Shown here: in pieces, positions 20,667 to 31,300 of the stretch | How positions within the stretch are numbered: position 1 is the stretch's first letter | How the letters are laid out: each line of letters opens with the position of its first letter | The notes under the pieces: model-generated | What the model was told of the DNA's origin: nothing | The model's input: the letters and a program-made list of their open reading frames with translations, nothing else | The model's database searches: none | Position numbers and translations under genes: made by a program | Assembly: GCA_037953745.1 (NCBI GenBank) | Contig: JBAKBP010004405.1 | Span: 62,001-126,000 of the forward strand | Length of the DNA stretch: 64,000 nucleotides | From: Lithodes maja | Lineage: Eukaryota > Arthropoda > Malacostraca > Decapoda > Lithodidae | Direction of reading: 5' to 3'

Positions 20667-21803
20667 CCTGGCTAATTTGCACTCGCTCGCTAATTGGCTG
20701 ATGGTGCTGCGCAAGATGTGGTTGTATTTGTGCAACTGAAAAGAGTTATTCGGTCCCTGTATCATCAGCCAATTAGGTCACTTGAGAGTTTTGTGTGATA
20801 AGGAAGTTGTAACTGTAGATATCGATATTCAGCAGATGTATATGCTAAAATACGGTTGTAGTACATTTTTCAATACATAAACCTGTTACGCTGGCCAGCT
20901 TGCCAGAATGTACTCGTACTCGCTAGCGCTCGCCAGGGCAGTGAAATGGGCTATAATAATCGTAGAACGATGTTCTTTCTTTCTTAGTGTTCATGTTGTC
21001 ACAGACAGATCAGTGGTGGTCTTTATTCTTGTCTGTGACACTTGGAAGTGTTTTATATCATTGATAGAGTATAAGATGTGTAGTGTGAATTTAAGGAGAA
21101 AGAGAACGAAGGAGGCAGCGAGATGGTATTCTGTGCGTGTGTATGTACGTGTGCCTCCCTCGCTCGGGCGGAGGTTCCCACGCTTGTGATTGGTCGGCTG
21201 GCCTGACGCGTCATAATTATGACGCCTGCTCTTCATGACGTAGTCGTCTGTAGTTGGGGGGCGCTGTCCTAGTAGGGTGGTGCGGGCATCCTTCTCGCGT
21301 GTTTCTTCAGAGCTTGGCATGGTGTGCTTGGTCCTAGACGTCCTTTGCAATCTGTCCCCAATCTGTACTACTATTTCTCTCTCTGAACTTCTTCTTTTCC
21401 AATACTTCTTATCTTTACTCAATTACTTATCCCTTCTGGTTCTGCATACGACTTCCATAGTCGGCCAGTCGTATTACCAGCACCAGTTCTCCATATATGT
21501 TTTGCACTAGCTTTAGGGATCATTAGAGTCATAGTCACATGGTATCATAGTATTGGGGTGCTTCTAATTATTGAGTTGTTCTTTCCTACTATTTAATGCT
21601 AGACAGTGGAGGGTATCTTTAGTCGTTGTCTGAGTTATGTATGTGGCAAATCAGAGCCTGTACGACTTCGACGGAACTAGGTAGCCTGTAACCCTTGTGC
21701 ATATTTTTCCTTTGCGAGTGTAGCAGCATACTAGCGAAGGGCTTTTGCCTACTCTTGCTCGTATGCTTGCTACCTCATTTTGTTGACCTTTGTGGAGCGC
21801 CAG

Positions 21804-21836
21804 GGTAAGACCAGATACTTGAGATCTGGACTTACC
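21804..21836 (+). promoter_or_regulatory. Conserved LTR stem-loop, provirus A
   Basis: GGTAAGACCAGAT and ATCTGGACTTACC pair at 12 of 13 positions with the A-A mismatch seen in the other LTRs; loop ACTTGAG. The 3' LTR of A has lost it in its deletion. Confidence 0.65.
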
Positions 21837-22504
21837 AAGAGAGCCTCCTAGTCACTGAACGTAACATAAGGGAAATCTGTTCAAGGGGAGACAGTAGGCT
21901 ACGAGCATGCTTGCGCTCTGCCTAGGTTCCTTGTACCTTTTATGCCACTGCTAGACTTTATTAATGAGAAAGACAGCATTGTGTTTATTAACTTTAACTG
22001 CGTATGCTTTAGAAATTATTCACGCCTTATTTTAGCCTAGGTTGATGCATAGTGCACAACCCAGTTGGGCTGTTATGTTGGCTAAGGAAGTACTGTTTTT
22101 GAGTGGCTATTATTAGTGCTGTCACAGAGTTGTTGCACTCCCTTGTTTTATATATATGTATCCTACTTGTTGGTGTATTTAAGATACACGCTTTGGTGTC
22201 CTGCCCCTGCATTATTTCTGTTCTATATTGACGAGCATCTTAGAGCATCAGACGTTTTCAGAAGATTCCATATCTGTTTGCTGTAGGACTAGACTTCCAG
22301 TGTTTTCATAGAACATTGAAGAGTTTAGTGATGAGTACAGACTCACACTAAAGTTAATGTAAGCATATACTCCTTTATTAAATCTTGTGATAGTTTATTT
22401 AAGCATTGTTATTACTTGGGAGCATTTTAGTAACTTAAGTACTTCTGTTGTGAATTGGCTTTGCCGTCACCGGAAAGCCTTTTGCACTAAAACCCAGTTA
22501 ATTG

Positions 22505-22540
22505 ATACCCCGTTATCCAGTAGATTAACTCTGGAGGGTT
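22505..22540 (+). promoter_or_regulatory. Conserved U5-side motif, provirus A
   Basis: ATACCCCGTTATCCAGTAG then AACTCTGGAGGGTT; pairs ACCC/GGGT and CCAG/CTGG. Second copy at about 36582-36617 in the 3' LTR. Confidence 0.5.
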
Positions 22541-22655
22541 CACCGGCGTAATAGTTCGAGGGTTTGGAATTAGCTTACCGTTGTTGCAGATATAGCCTAT
22601 CATCTAGTCCATTATTAAGTGCCCTTGTTTATTTCGTAGTGCCGGTCGTAACAAA

Positions 22656-22665
22656 TGGCGACCTT
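22656..22665 (+). promoter_or_regulatory. Primer-binding site, provirus A
   Basis: TGGCGACCTT two bases after the LTR. TGGCGACC is the tRNA-Arg-type primer core known from the mdg1/412 elements; the exact tRNA is inferred. The same core occurs in B and C. Confidence 0.75.
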
Positions 22666-22913
22666 AGTCCAGTATATAGTGAACTGAATATTGCAGTTTT
22701 TTTGGGGAGAAATCTTATTGCCATTTGGGGTTGAATTCATTTCTCGCATTGTTGGCAGTGGACATTGTTTTGAGGATATATAGAACTTGTTGGAGTTATT
22801 GGTGACCTAGTATTGCACTTAAAAACATCTTCTAATATTTTTTGGTGAATAATGCTACGCGAGAGTTTGGCTACTTTTGTCTTGACTTGACATTTTTTTT
22901 TGTTGACTCCATC

Positions 22914-24908
22914 ATGTCACTGGACGGGTCTGTGCATAGTGAGGGCACAGTGCGAGAGACAGGCGAGGAGGTGGAGAAGGTGGAGTTGTTAAATGGCGTT
23001 CGGGTGGTGAACAATGAGGAGGATGCTCGGATTTTTTTGGAGAAGCCTGTGTCGGCGGACCGGGTGTCGGGGCTGGACCAGTACGGACTGCAGTGTATAG
23101 CCACGGTCTTAGGGTTTTCTGGTACTAGCGGTTTGTCGAGAAGTGAGCTGGTTACCTGTGTGCTGGGTGGGGTGCATGGGGGTTCGGGTTGAGCGGGAGC
23201 TGGGGCACCTTCGTCCCAGGCTCCATTCCACTCAACTCCTATCATGGCGCCCCCTCTGGGTCCGGAGCTGAGTACGTTCCCGCAGGCCGATGCCCGCTGG
23301 CGGTTGGGTATGCCTCTAAGTGACTCACGGGGTGGGTCCCCGGTAGTAGCACCCCCTGCTCAGGGTTTGTCTTCCGAGATGTTGTTTCAGCTCGAGCTCA
23401 CCAAACTTAAGCAGCAGGAGCGACAGGCTGAGCTTGAGCAGCGGAAGCATTAGGTTGAGCTCGAGCAGCGAAAGCATGAGGCTGAGCTCAGGCAGCGAGA
23501 GTCTGAGCTCAAGTATAGGTATCAGGCTGAGTCTGCAAGGTATTGTGCCGATATTGACCTAGAGAAAACTCGTGTAGAGGTGACGAGGAACCGGGTCGTC
23601 CAGGGGGGCGACCCCATGACCAGTCCTTGTCACAGGTACTAAAGTTGGTTCCAGTGTTTGATGAGTTAGGAATTACAGAACTCTTTCTCCGTTTTGAGAA
23701 AAAGTGCCGGGAGCACCAATGGCCCGAGGAGAAGTGGGCAGCCCTTGTTTCTTCACGATTGACGGGGAAAGCACTCAAGGCGTACGATGCTTTACCCCTA
23801 GAGTCTTGCATTGACTACGAGGTGTTGAAAGAGGCTATCCTGAGGGCGTATGAATTGCAGCCAGAGACCTATAGGCTGAAGTTTAGGGCTGTTCCTAAGA
23901 CAAAGGAGAGTACTTTCCAGGAACACGCTAGAGAGCTGTCAGATGCATTTGAAAATTGGTTGAGGTCGGAGAAGGCAACTAATTTTGATGCAGTGAAGCA
24001 ATTAGTGTTGTTAGAGCAATTTTTAAAATGTACTGGCAGTGACTTGACTCTTAACCTGAAAGAAAAGCAACCTAAAACTCTGCAGAAGGCGGCTGAGCTG
24101 GCTGACCTCAGGGTGTCATTGATTCGTGGGTGCGGGTCTGCACAGAGAGCTGAGGCAGGTAACCAGTGGCATACCACTCCACCCCCCCGAATTAAGGAAA
24201 CAACCAATTACCCATTTAAGAGTACTGGTGCCAATTTTGAACCCAAGTCGAAACCCTTCCCGTTAAAGAAAGGCCAGGGCCCTTTCTCACCTCAGAGGAA
24301 GCCCAAGAGCGAAGTGGAGTGTTTCAAGTGCCATGAGAAGGGGCATATTGCGCGCTCATGTCCGAGCACACCGCCTACAGCAGTGGTGTCACTAGTGAGC
24401 AACATCGGCGTGTCTTTGAGGTCTTCCGCGTTTGCCCGGGGTAAACAGTCGGTTGCGAAGTCACCGCCGGTGCAGAAGCAGCAGGAGGGCTCGTCACCCG
24501 TCCGAGGTGTTTTTTGTGGTCATAGGAGGCACGGCACTGTGAGGTGGGCTGGTGTTGAGCATAGGCTTGAGTTGCTGCGTGATACGGGCGCTTCCCAGAC
24601 ACTTATTAAGAACTTCACTGCCCAAGCCTATTAACGCGGCTCGGGTTGTGGTGGTTCAAGGTATCAATGCTACGCGGTCTTCCCCGCTGGTCAGAGTGGA
24701 GCTTGAGGTGGATGGTGTGACATGGGAGTTGGATGTGGGTGTTGTGGAGAAATTGCCAGTTGAGGGGGTCGACCTCCTTCTCAGTAACGACTTTGCGGTG
24801 CCTGCTTCCGAGGTTCCACCCTTAGTCGTTGCCGAGAGGGCGGCCGACACGAGTAGGGAGGGGCAAGAGGGGCTCGAGAGATCTCAGTCCGCTCAGGTGT
24901 CACAGCCT
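22914..24908 (+). pseudogene. Provirus A gag-protease, broken, 5' part
   Basis: The start MSLDGS (ATG 22914) matches the MS start of B and C. The N-terminal domain has EDARIFLEKP..YGLQCIATVLG. Breaks: in-frame TGA 23190, in-frame TAG 23451, a frameshift between 23454 and 23627, and another at about 24617-24630. A glutamate/arginine-rich stretch with QAELEQRKHE repeats precedes the capsid part (FEKKCREHQWPEEKWA, ELQPETYRLKFRAV, LLEQFLKCTGS). Then the CCHC knuckle CFKCHEKGHIARSCP (about 24320), the protease site DTGASQTL (about 24580) and DLLLSNDF, where B/C have DLLLGNDF. The coding sequence is cut at 24908 by provirus B and resumes at 33151. Confidence 0.9.
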
Positions 24909-25345
24909 TGTGACGCATGCCGAGTATGAGCATGCTGTACAGAACGCTCAGTCAGGCCCCACTCTCGCTAGGATCGTCAGGGCAGGAACTTTGGCTGTAG
25001 TCTGTGTAGAGTTTCCTAACTCAGTTTATGTGAACCGTTGTACTATAAGTATTATAATTATGTATTTTGTTTTCTTCTAAGTCAACGAGTTCTATTTTAA
25101 ATCATTAGTTATAAGTGTTGTGTGTGGGACTTATTGGTAATGATGAGAGGAGAGAGAGTGCGTAACGGGGGGAACAGTGAGTGCGCCACGCGGGCAGGTA
25201 GGCCTAATTCCCTCCTCCCTCCTCCCTTCCTCCCTCTCAGTGCGTGGGAAATCCTTTGTCGATCCCAGATTGAGAGAGAATATGACGTCATGATTGCCAG
25301 TGGGCGGTCCTTAAGTAGTTTGAGATATGCCGCTAGAGGGCCGAG

Positions 25346-25354
25346 TATAAAAAG
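25346..25354 (+). promoter_or_regulatory. TATA box in LTR B
   Basis: TATAAAAAG, about 437 bp into the LTR, the best TATA match of the LTRs here. Transcription would start about 25375, leaving a leader of roughly 1.6 kb before the Gag ATG. The 3' LTR copy is at 31738. Confidence 0.7.
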
Positions 25355-25903
25355 AGAGGTTCTTGCCACCATTCTTTAGAACTCATCAGGCAGAGCGACT
25401 TCTCATATCCCTTGCAACTATCCATATTCTTCCGACTGATGTGAACTTTCTCTACTCTCTGAACAGCCTATCTTCTTCCCTTCTCGACCCTTTATAACCT
25501 CAATGACCCCTTTGGTGCAGATTTAGTCAGCCAAAGTATTATCGCTTGAGTTCTCACGAGATAAGTGCCTGTTAGGTAGCCTATTTTTGGAAGGGTTAAC
25601 TAGAATAGGATTGATTGATGTTTGTTGCACTCGTATATGCATTTCCCTGTGTGCGATTATTCATGTTCCTGTTTTCTGCTGGCTTAGGCAATGCTAGACT
25701 GGGATAGGGTTTCTGAGTTGTGATTTCCTATGAGTACTAGGTTGCGGTTGAACCAGTACAATTGCAACGGAGACGTGGAACGCCTAGGTGGTCTTTCTGA
25801 CTGTGTACCGTGGGAGTTTAGCACTGTGTTGCGAGTGAGGGCTTTTGCCTATGCCACCCAACACTGTGCTATCTCATTTGCTTGACTTTGAGAGGATCGC
25901 CAG

Positions 25904-25936
25904 GAGAGAACCAGATACTAGTGATCTGGATCTCTC
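25904..25936 (+). promoter_or_regulatory. Conserved LTR stem-loop, provirus B
   Basis: Arms GAGAGAACCAGAT and ATCTGGATCTCTC pair at 12 of 13 positions, again with an A-A mismatch at the seventh base; loop ACTAGTG. Outer pairs differ from those of LTR A yet remain complementary. The 3' LTR copy is at 32296-32328. Confidence 0.65.
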
Positions 25937-26601
25937 AAGAGAGCATCCCGTCAATTAACGTAATTTGGCCGCACAGTCTTAAGGACCTCGCTAGTCTACG
26001 AGCCGCTTGCTCAGCCATTGTTTCCTAACCTTAGATATCCCAGCTAGACTTTGCTCGACCAGCAGATACAGCATAGTATTGAAGCTTCTCCTTATGTATA
26101 TTATTGTTTATGCACTATTGATTTCATGTGTGGCACGCTTAGCTACTTCAGAGATTAGTGGCCCACGAGCACAATCTTAGTAGGCTATTGCCAGTGCATT
26201 GTCGGAGTACTTCTTCTTAATGTTTGCCATATCCTATTGCTTATTCTTATAATTCTTCTTATGTCAATTTAAAGCCTTTAATTACCAGTGAGTTATTCAT
26301 TAAATTGCTGTTCAAAATCCGATACTTACTTCTTATGAGTATTCGAGAAGCATCTAACTTATCAGAAGATTCCTTGCTTGATGCTCGAGGACTATTGTTT
26401 AACGTAACGTAATAGTGCCGATCCGAAGTAGAGGGTGGAGGACTTCTTAAGTTCTTAGTTCAAGGGTGGATTACTTCGGCTTCGGCCAATACTATTCTTT
26501 AGTGTTGTAGTACTTTCTTCTTTGTTTGATTGTTGACCAGACTAGATAACTCCCGTCTTGTTACTAGTCTGTTGTGTGAAACGCTAGTACCGAGTTCTTG
26601 T

Positions 26602-26636
26602 ATACCCCGTTATAGCAGATAGAACTCTGGAGGGTA
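26602..26636 (+). promoter_or_regulatory. Conserved U5-side motif, provirus B
   Basis: ATACCCCGTTATAGCAGATA then AACTCTGGAGGGTA, same order and spacing as in A and the solo LTR. The 3' LTR copy is at about 32994-33028. Confidence 0.5.
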
Positions 26637-26760
26637 GTGGCGTTTTTTGTTCGGCTGGCAGTACTCTGGGGTTGGGATCGTGTGTTTCCGTTGTGGCAGC
26701 GAGCCATACTCGAGTCCTGTGTAAGAGCCCTGGTGTACCCGAGTGCCCGGTCGTAACAAA

Positions 26761-26770
26761 TGGCGACCTT
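26761..26770 (+). promoter_or_regulatory. Primer-binding site, provirus B
   Basis: TGGCGACCTT two bases after the 5' LTR, identical to the sites of A and C. Confidence 0.75.
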
Positions 26771-26971
26771 GCTTAGGATTTTGTGAACAGTATAATTTTC
26801 TGCAGAGTTGTACAACATTTGTTTGTTCGTACTTTAGCGTGCATATTGAAGAATATTTTTTTTTGTAAGGCAATTAGGAGAGCATTTAAGAGACTCCAGT
26901 TAATTTAGTAATTAGTGCTTACATAAGGGAGTTTAACACTTTTGTCTCGAGAATTTTTTGTGAACTTCAGT

Positions 26972-29626
26972 ATGTCGTGCCCTAGTATTGACGAGGAGCG
27001 AGAGATGCCATTTGAGGAGGTGCCGTTAGTAACTAGTGAGGAGGATGCTAGACTTTTTGTGAGTAAGCAGTACCATGTGACGGAGGAGAGGCTGACTGGG
27101 GTGAATGTTTATGGCTTGCACCTGATAGCCAAGGTTTTGGGTCTATCCAATGTAGGAGGGATGTCCAAGGGGGAGCTGATTTCCTGGGTGTTGCGTGGGC
27201 GACATGGGGTTTCGGAGGAGAGGGCGTTTGGGGGGGTTCCTCCCCAGATCCCCTCTCACTCGACTCCCACAGTGCCGTCCACTCAAGTGCCGGAGGTTAG
27301 CACTCTCCCACAGAGGGATGAGAATTGGAAGATTGGAGTGCCCTCGGGCGGTGCGTATGGTGGTTCCCCAGTTTTTGCCCCCCCTCCTTCAGTAGTGGCA
27401 GCTCCCTCTTCCTGCCTATCTCCAGATATGATATTTAGACTTGAGCTTGCTAAAATTGAGGCTGAGTCTAGGAAGCAGGAGAAGAAGATTGAGGCTGAGT
27501 CTAGAAAGCAGGAGAATGAGACTAAGAGGCATGAGATTGAGGTTGAGGCTAGGAAGCAGGAGAATGAGACTAGGAGGCATGAGATTGAGGCTGAGACTAG
27601 GAGGCATGAGGCTGAGCTTAGGTACGACTCAGAGAAATATTGTGCTCAAATAGATTTAGATAAGACTCGTGCAGAGTCGACAGGGATTCGGATGGGCCGT
27701 GAGGGCCAAGTAAGAGAACAGTCCTTGTCCCACTTAGTCAAGTTGGTGCCGGCATTTAGTGAAACTGAAGTCACAGAATTTTTTAATCGTTTTGAGAAGA
27801 AGTGTAGGGAGCATAATTGGCCTGAAGAGAAGTGGGCAGCTCTGGTCTCCTCAAGACTTACGGGTAAGGGTCTGAAGGCCTATGATGCACTGCCTTTAGA
27901 GTCTTGCATTGACTACCCAGAATTGAAGAGAGCTGTCCTACGGGCATACGAGTTGCAACCAGAAACATATCGATTGAAGTTTCGGGGTGTTACGAAGACT
28001 AGGGAGGCGACCTTTCTTGAACATGCCCGGGACTTAAAAGATGCACTTGCTAACTGGACACGTTCTGAGAAAGCTGAGACGGCCGAACAGTTGACTGAGC
28101 TGTTTCTGCTCGAGCAGTTTTATAAGTGTACTGGTGCAGATATGACTTTAACTATTAAAGAAAAGAACCCTAAAACTCTACAGGAGGCAGCTGAGATGGC
28201 TGACCTCCGGCTATCACTAATTCGTGGGTGCGGGTCTGCCCAGCGTAGTGAGGCAGGTAACAAGGGGCGTGATGCCCCACCCCCCCGAGTTAGTGATATA
28301 CCTTATGCAAACAAGTACAAGAGCTATGATACCAAGACTGACCACAAGACTAGCACCGTCCCATTTAAGAAGGGGCCGGGCCCTTCCCAGTACCAAGGGA
28401 AGCCCAGAGGGGAGTTGGAGTGTTATCATTGTCATGAAAAGGGGCACTTTGCAAGAGTCTGTCCTAGCAAACCACCTACAGCAGCTGTGTCTTTGGCCTG
28501 CAACATTGGTGTGTCTCCGAAGTTTTCTGAGTTTGCCCGGGGCAGTTCGTCAGAGGCTGAGGCACAGCCAATGCAGAAGCACCTGGGAGGCTCGAACCCT
28601 GCTCAGGATGTTTTTTGCGACCATAGAGGACGGGGTTGCGTGATGTGGGCGGGGCGCAAGCATGGAGTAGAGGTCTTGCGTGATACAGGTGCTTCCCAGA
28701 CTTTGATGAATAACTTGACTGGCTACCCTATAAATGCGGCTCGGGTGGTAGTGGTGCAGGGTATTAATGCAACTCGGTCATACCCGCTGGTGCGGTTGGA
28801 GTTGGAGGTGGATGGTGTGGCACGTGAATTGGATGTTGGGATTGTGGAGAAACTGCCAGTGGAGGGCGTCGACCTTCTTCTCGGCAACGACTTTGCAATG
28901 CCCGCTTCTGAGGTTCTACCCTTAGTCGTTGCCGAGAGGCCGGCCGACGTGAGTGGGGGAGAGCAAGAGTGGGTCGAGCGGTGCCAGACACAACCCATGG
29001 CGTGTGTTGTCACCCGAGCTCGGGCAGATAAAGTGTCACAGCCTAGTCCTCCGTCTTCAGACCAGCAGAGGAACGATCAACAGGAGGAGGCTAAAGCTGG
29101 AGTTGGTTTTAAGAGTTTTGACTCGGCGGCTCTCCTGGGTGATTCAGTATTGGCACCTATGTTGGAGTCTGGAGAGGCCCCAGGACCTGTCACAGCTAGT
29201 GAGGAGGTAGGGCCGGAAGAGACTCCGAGGCAGCAACGTTGCACACGGAGAGAAGAAAGGGTTGCTCAGTTTGATATTGGGGAAGGACTTGGGTTGCTTC
29301 GGAAGCATCTAGACAGGTTGGTTCCCTCAGATATTTGTAAACTGCAGTTGGAGGATCCGGAAGTTCAGAAGTGTGGTAATGGTGCTGTCGAGATTAAACA
29401 CGAGGACGGGGAAGCATGTCATGTGAACCTGTTGGAGGAGTTTGTGAGGCAACCACCTGAGCAGCCTACTGTCCCTGCGTTGGTCTGCCGCGGCCAAGGT
29501 GGAGAAGGAGAGGGTGGTAGTAGGGCACAGGTGGAGGAGAGAAGGGATTGTCATGTCTCGGCGGAACAGTGGGCGGGGGACACGAGTCTGGTGGCTGTGG
29601 AAGCGCTAGAGCACCTGCCTGAGTAG
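26972..29626 (+). CDS. gag: Provirus B Gag-protease polyprotein
   Basis: 884 codons from ATG 26972, chosen because A and C also begin MS at the same point; the open frame extends upstream without another ATG. Parts by residue: N-terminal domain with a SAP-like helix pair (about 20-75), proline-rich linker, a coiled-coil stretch of 10-residue repeats EAESRKQENE (about 156-230), a capsid segment (about 250-418) whose second half (LQPETYRLKF to AAEMADLRL) resembles the SCAN domain, CCHC knuckle CYHCHEKGHFARVCP (about 483), retropepsin DTGASQTL (about 570) and DLLLGNDF (about 633). Then a linker in which HEDGEACHVNLLEEF joins the region before integrase directly to the region after it, so the integrase is gone. 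Ends at TAG 29624. Likely makes virus-like particles and protease; inferred. Confidence 0.92.
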   Translation: MSCPSIDEEREMPFEEVPLVTSEEDARLFVSKQYHVTEERLTGVNVYGLHLIAKVLGLSNVGGMSKGELISWVLRGRHGVSEERAFGGVPPQIPSHSTPTVPSTQVPEVSTLPQRDENWKIGVPSGGAYGGSPVFAPPPSVVAAPSSCLSPDMIFRLELAKIEAESRKQEKKIEAESRKQENETKRHEIEVEARKQENETRRHEIEAETRRHEAELRYDSEKYCAQIDLDKTRAESTGIRMGREGQVREQSLSHLVKLVPAFSETEVTEFFNRFEKKCREHNWPEEKWAALVSSRLTGKGLKAYDALPLESCIDYPELKRAVLRAYELQPETYRLKFRGVTKTREATFLEHARDLKDALANWTRSEKAETAEQLTELFLLEQFYKCTGADMTLTIKEKNPKTLQEAAEMADLRLSLIRGCGSAQRSEAGNKGRDAPPPRVSDIPYANKYKSYDTKTDHKTSTVPFKKGPGPSQYQGKPRGELECYHCHEKGHFARVCPSKPPTAAVSLACNIGVSPKFSEFARGSSSEAEAQPMQKHLGGSNPAQDVFCDHRGRGCVMWAGRKHGVEVLRDTGASQTLMNNLTGYPINAARVVVVQGINATRSYPLVRLELEVDGVARELDVGIVEKLPVEGVDLLLGNDFAMPASEVLPLVVAERPADVSGGEQEWVERCQTQPMACVVTRARADKVSQPSPPSSDQQRNDQQEEAKAGVGFKSFDSAALLGDSVLAPMLESGEAPGPVTASEEVGPEETPRQQRCTRREERVAQFDIGEGLGLLRKHLDRLVPSDICKLQLEDPEVQKCGNGAVEIKHEDGEACHVNLLEEFVRQPPEQPTVPALVCRGQGGEGEGGSRAQVEERRDCHVSAEQWAGDTSLVAVEALEHLPE

Positions 29627-30814
29627 CAGTGTGCAGCACTCCAGCACCAGCTCGGTTCATACCCCACTGGTCGTGCCGAGCCCCTGAGTCTCACAACTCG
29701 GACGGTGCGAGATGTTCCGCGGGCAGGTCACGTGAATGTTAAAAGACCGTTAGCCTCGTTGTTTCGGTGGTTCAAGGTGGGCGACGAGGCTTTGGCATGG
29801 TTGCCAGGTCAGGGTCGACCCATGGCTGCCAAGGGTGGTGGTCAAAAGGAGGACATTGAGCAGATTGGTAAGGTCGGCTGTGGTATCGCAGTGCCCGGTC
29901 GTCGCATAGCCTCCCAAAGCTGCTCTAGTCTAATGCAACAGCCCTACCATAGACCGACTGTATCTGGCCATGTCGCTGAAAGCGGTGATGCTGCGCAGGC
30001 AGATGTCGTCACAAGGAATGCGGGGGTGCGCATGTACGGTATCAGCGGGGAAGCCTTAGCAATAATGAACTGTGGGAGTGACTGCACGGGTGGTACTGAT
30101 TGTCCCTCTCATGACCTGGCTGTTCTAGGGACGAAGGTGGAGAAGGAGGGAGACTACAGGTTAGAAGCTGCGGTCTCGGCTGGGTTGTGGGAGGGCACTA
30201 GGCATGTTGTTCGTGGAGACAGTGCAAGGCAGTTATTTACTAGGCTATGGCAGTACTTCCGCATGTTTGTTGCTTCTCCAGGCCTGATGTACGGGGTAGA
30301 ATCCGACATGCAGGCTGGAGATAGTGCAAGGCTCAGTTTAATTCCCTACCGTATAAATCCTGCTCGACAGCCTGTGGTGCAAGCAGAGCTGGATTACGTG
30401 TGGACGAAGGGTCTGAGGGATAAGGAATGTCGTGAGTGGTCGTTGCTTGTAACTTTGTCCGAGCGTGCTGGAGAGGTGTGTGGTTTTGTTGTGGACGGAA
30501 GTACCTGCCAGTGCAATGTTATGCCTGACGGACTTAAGAATGCACCAGCAACGTGTCAGAACCTGATGAATGAAAGTGAAAAGGACAATGATGCGCTGGG
30601 GCATTTCGAGGTCTATGTTCCAGCCTATGGTCCGGTCGTTGTAGTTTACCCAGATCATCACCCTCTCAAGATCTTGGACCAGTTTCACAATCGGAATATG
30701 AGGCTGACCAGGTGGTCACTAAGGTTATTGGTATATAACCTGGACATACGCCATATTGCCGGTTGTGATAACGTGGTTGCAGATGGTCGTTCAAGGGTAT
30801 ATGATCCTGGGTAG
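29627..30814 (+). pseudogene. Provirus B rearranged pol remnant
   Basis: Same frame as gag after one TAG and open to 30814. It contains, in order, a degraded pre-RT linker, a stub of the integrase zinc-finger region (VPRAGHVNVKRPLASLF), the integrase C-terminal module (KVGDEALAWLPGQGRP..), about 60 residues with no match in C, a second linker (LFTRLWQYFRMF.ASPGL), a piece of RT (PYRINPARQ; NVMPDGLKNAPATCQ) and the end of RNase H (HFEVYVPAYGP, DHHPLKILDQFHNRNMRLTRWS). Missing: integrase catalytic core, RT motif around the YxDD box, first half of RNase H. All deletions kept the frame. No enzyme activity expected. Confidence 0.85.
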
Positions 30815-31284
30815 ATTGACACACGGGTAGCCTCCTGCTTTAGTTTGAATAGTATTTTGCGCTTGGTGCTTGTTGGCTCGCGGTTGTAGCCCAGCGTATT
30901 GGGTCGTAAAGCAGGATTGTTGAGCGTTTGGTATAGAAGAAAATAGGCTGCCCTTATAGTGCAGCCGGAAAAAACATATTAAAATATAAAAATCATATAA
31001 AAACTCTTTCTTTTTGATATAGATAATTGTATAAGTTTGTCATAGCCTATAGAGTTTGAGTAGTCCACGAACTATCAAACGGCTGAGCTGCTGTAAGCTC
31101 GCTCTGGGAGCATGATATTGTGTCTTTTGCTATTGTTGGGAGGAGTTATGAAATGTGAATTTTTTTTTTATATAAGATGTGTTTTAGTGATAAACTCAGC
31201 GTTGTTTTAGTGCCATGCGGTCGCTGGGTGTGAGGGGTTTGATGAGGTTCTGCGTGTCAGATTTTAGCTCAGGGTTGAGCAAGT

Positions 31285-31300
31285 AAAATCTTGGGGGAGG
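31285..31300 (+). promoter_or_regulatory. Polypurine tract, provirus B
   Basis: AAAATCTTGGGGGAGG directly before the 3' LTR. C has AAAATCTTGGGGGGG at the same place, A has TCTTGGGCGGGG. Confidence 0.8.

Larger units (their letters stand above)
20884..22653 (+). repeat. Provirus A 5' LTR (1770 bp)
   Basis: Starts TGTTACGCTGGCCAGC, ends CGGTCGTAACA. A TATA-like GTATAAGATG lies near 21070. Contains the stem-loop (21804) and the U5-side motif (22505). Confidence 0.95.
24909..26758 (+). repeat. Provirus B 5' LTR (1850 bp)
   Basis: Starts TGTGACGCATGCCGAG and ends CGGTCGTAACA. Aligns with the 3' LTR at a constant offset of 6392 with no indel. Confidence 0.97.

Noticed and set aside
20908..21510. 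Frames 20908-21189, 20991-21422 and 21277-21510, duplicated at 35115-35862
   Set aside because: All lie within the LTRs of provirus A.
23244..23811. Antisense frame 23509-23811 and similar in A gag
   Set aside because: Opposite strand of the recognisable capsid coding sequence.
25109..26412. Frames 25109-25379 and 26224-26412 duplicated exactly at 31501-31771 and 32616-32804
   Set aside because: They lie inside the two LTRs of provirus B; identity reflects LTR duplication, not coding.
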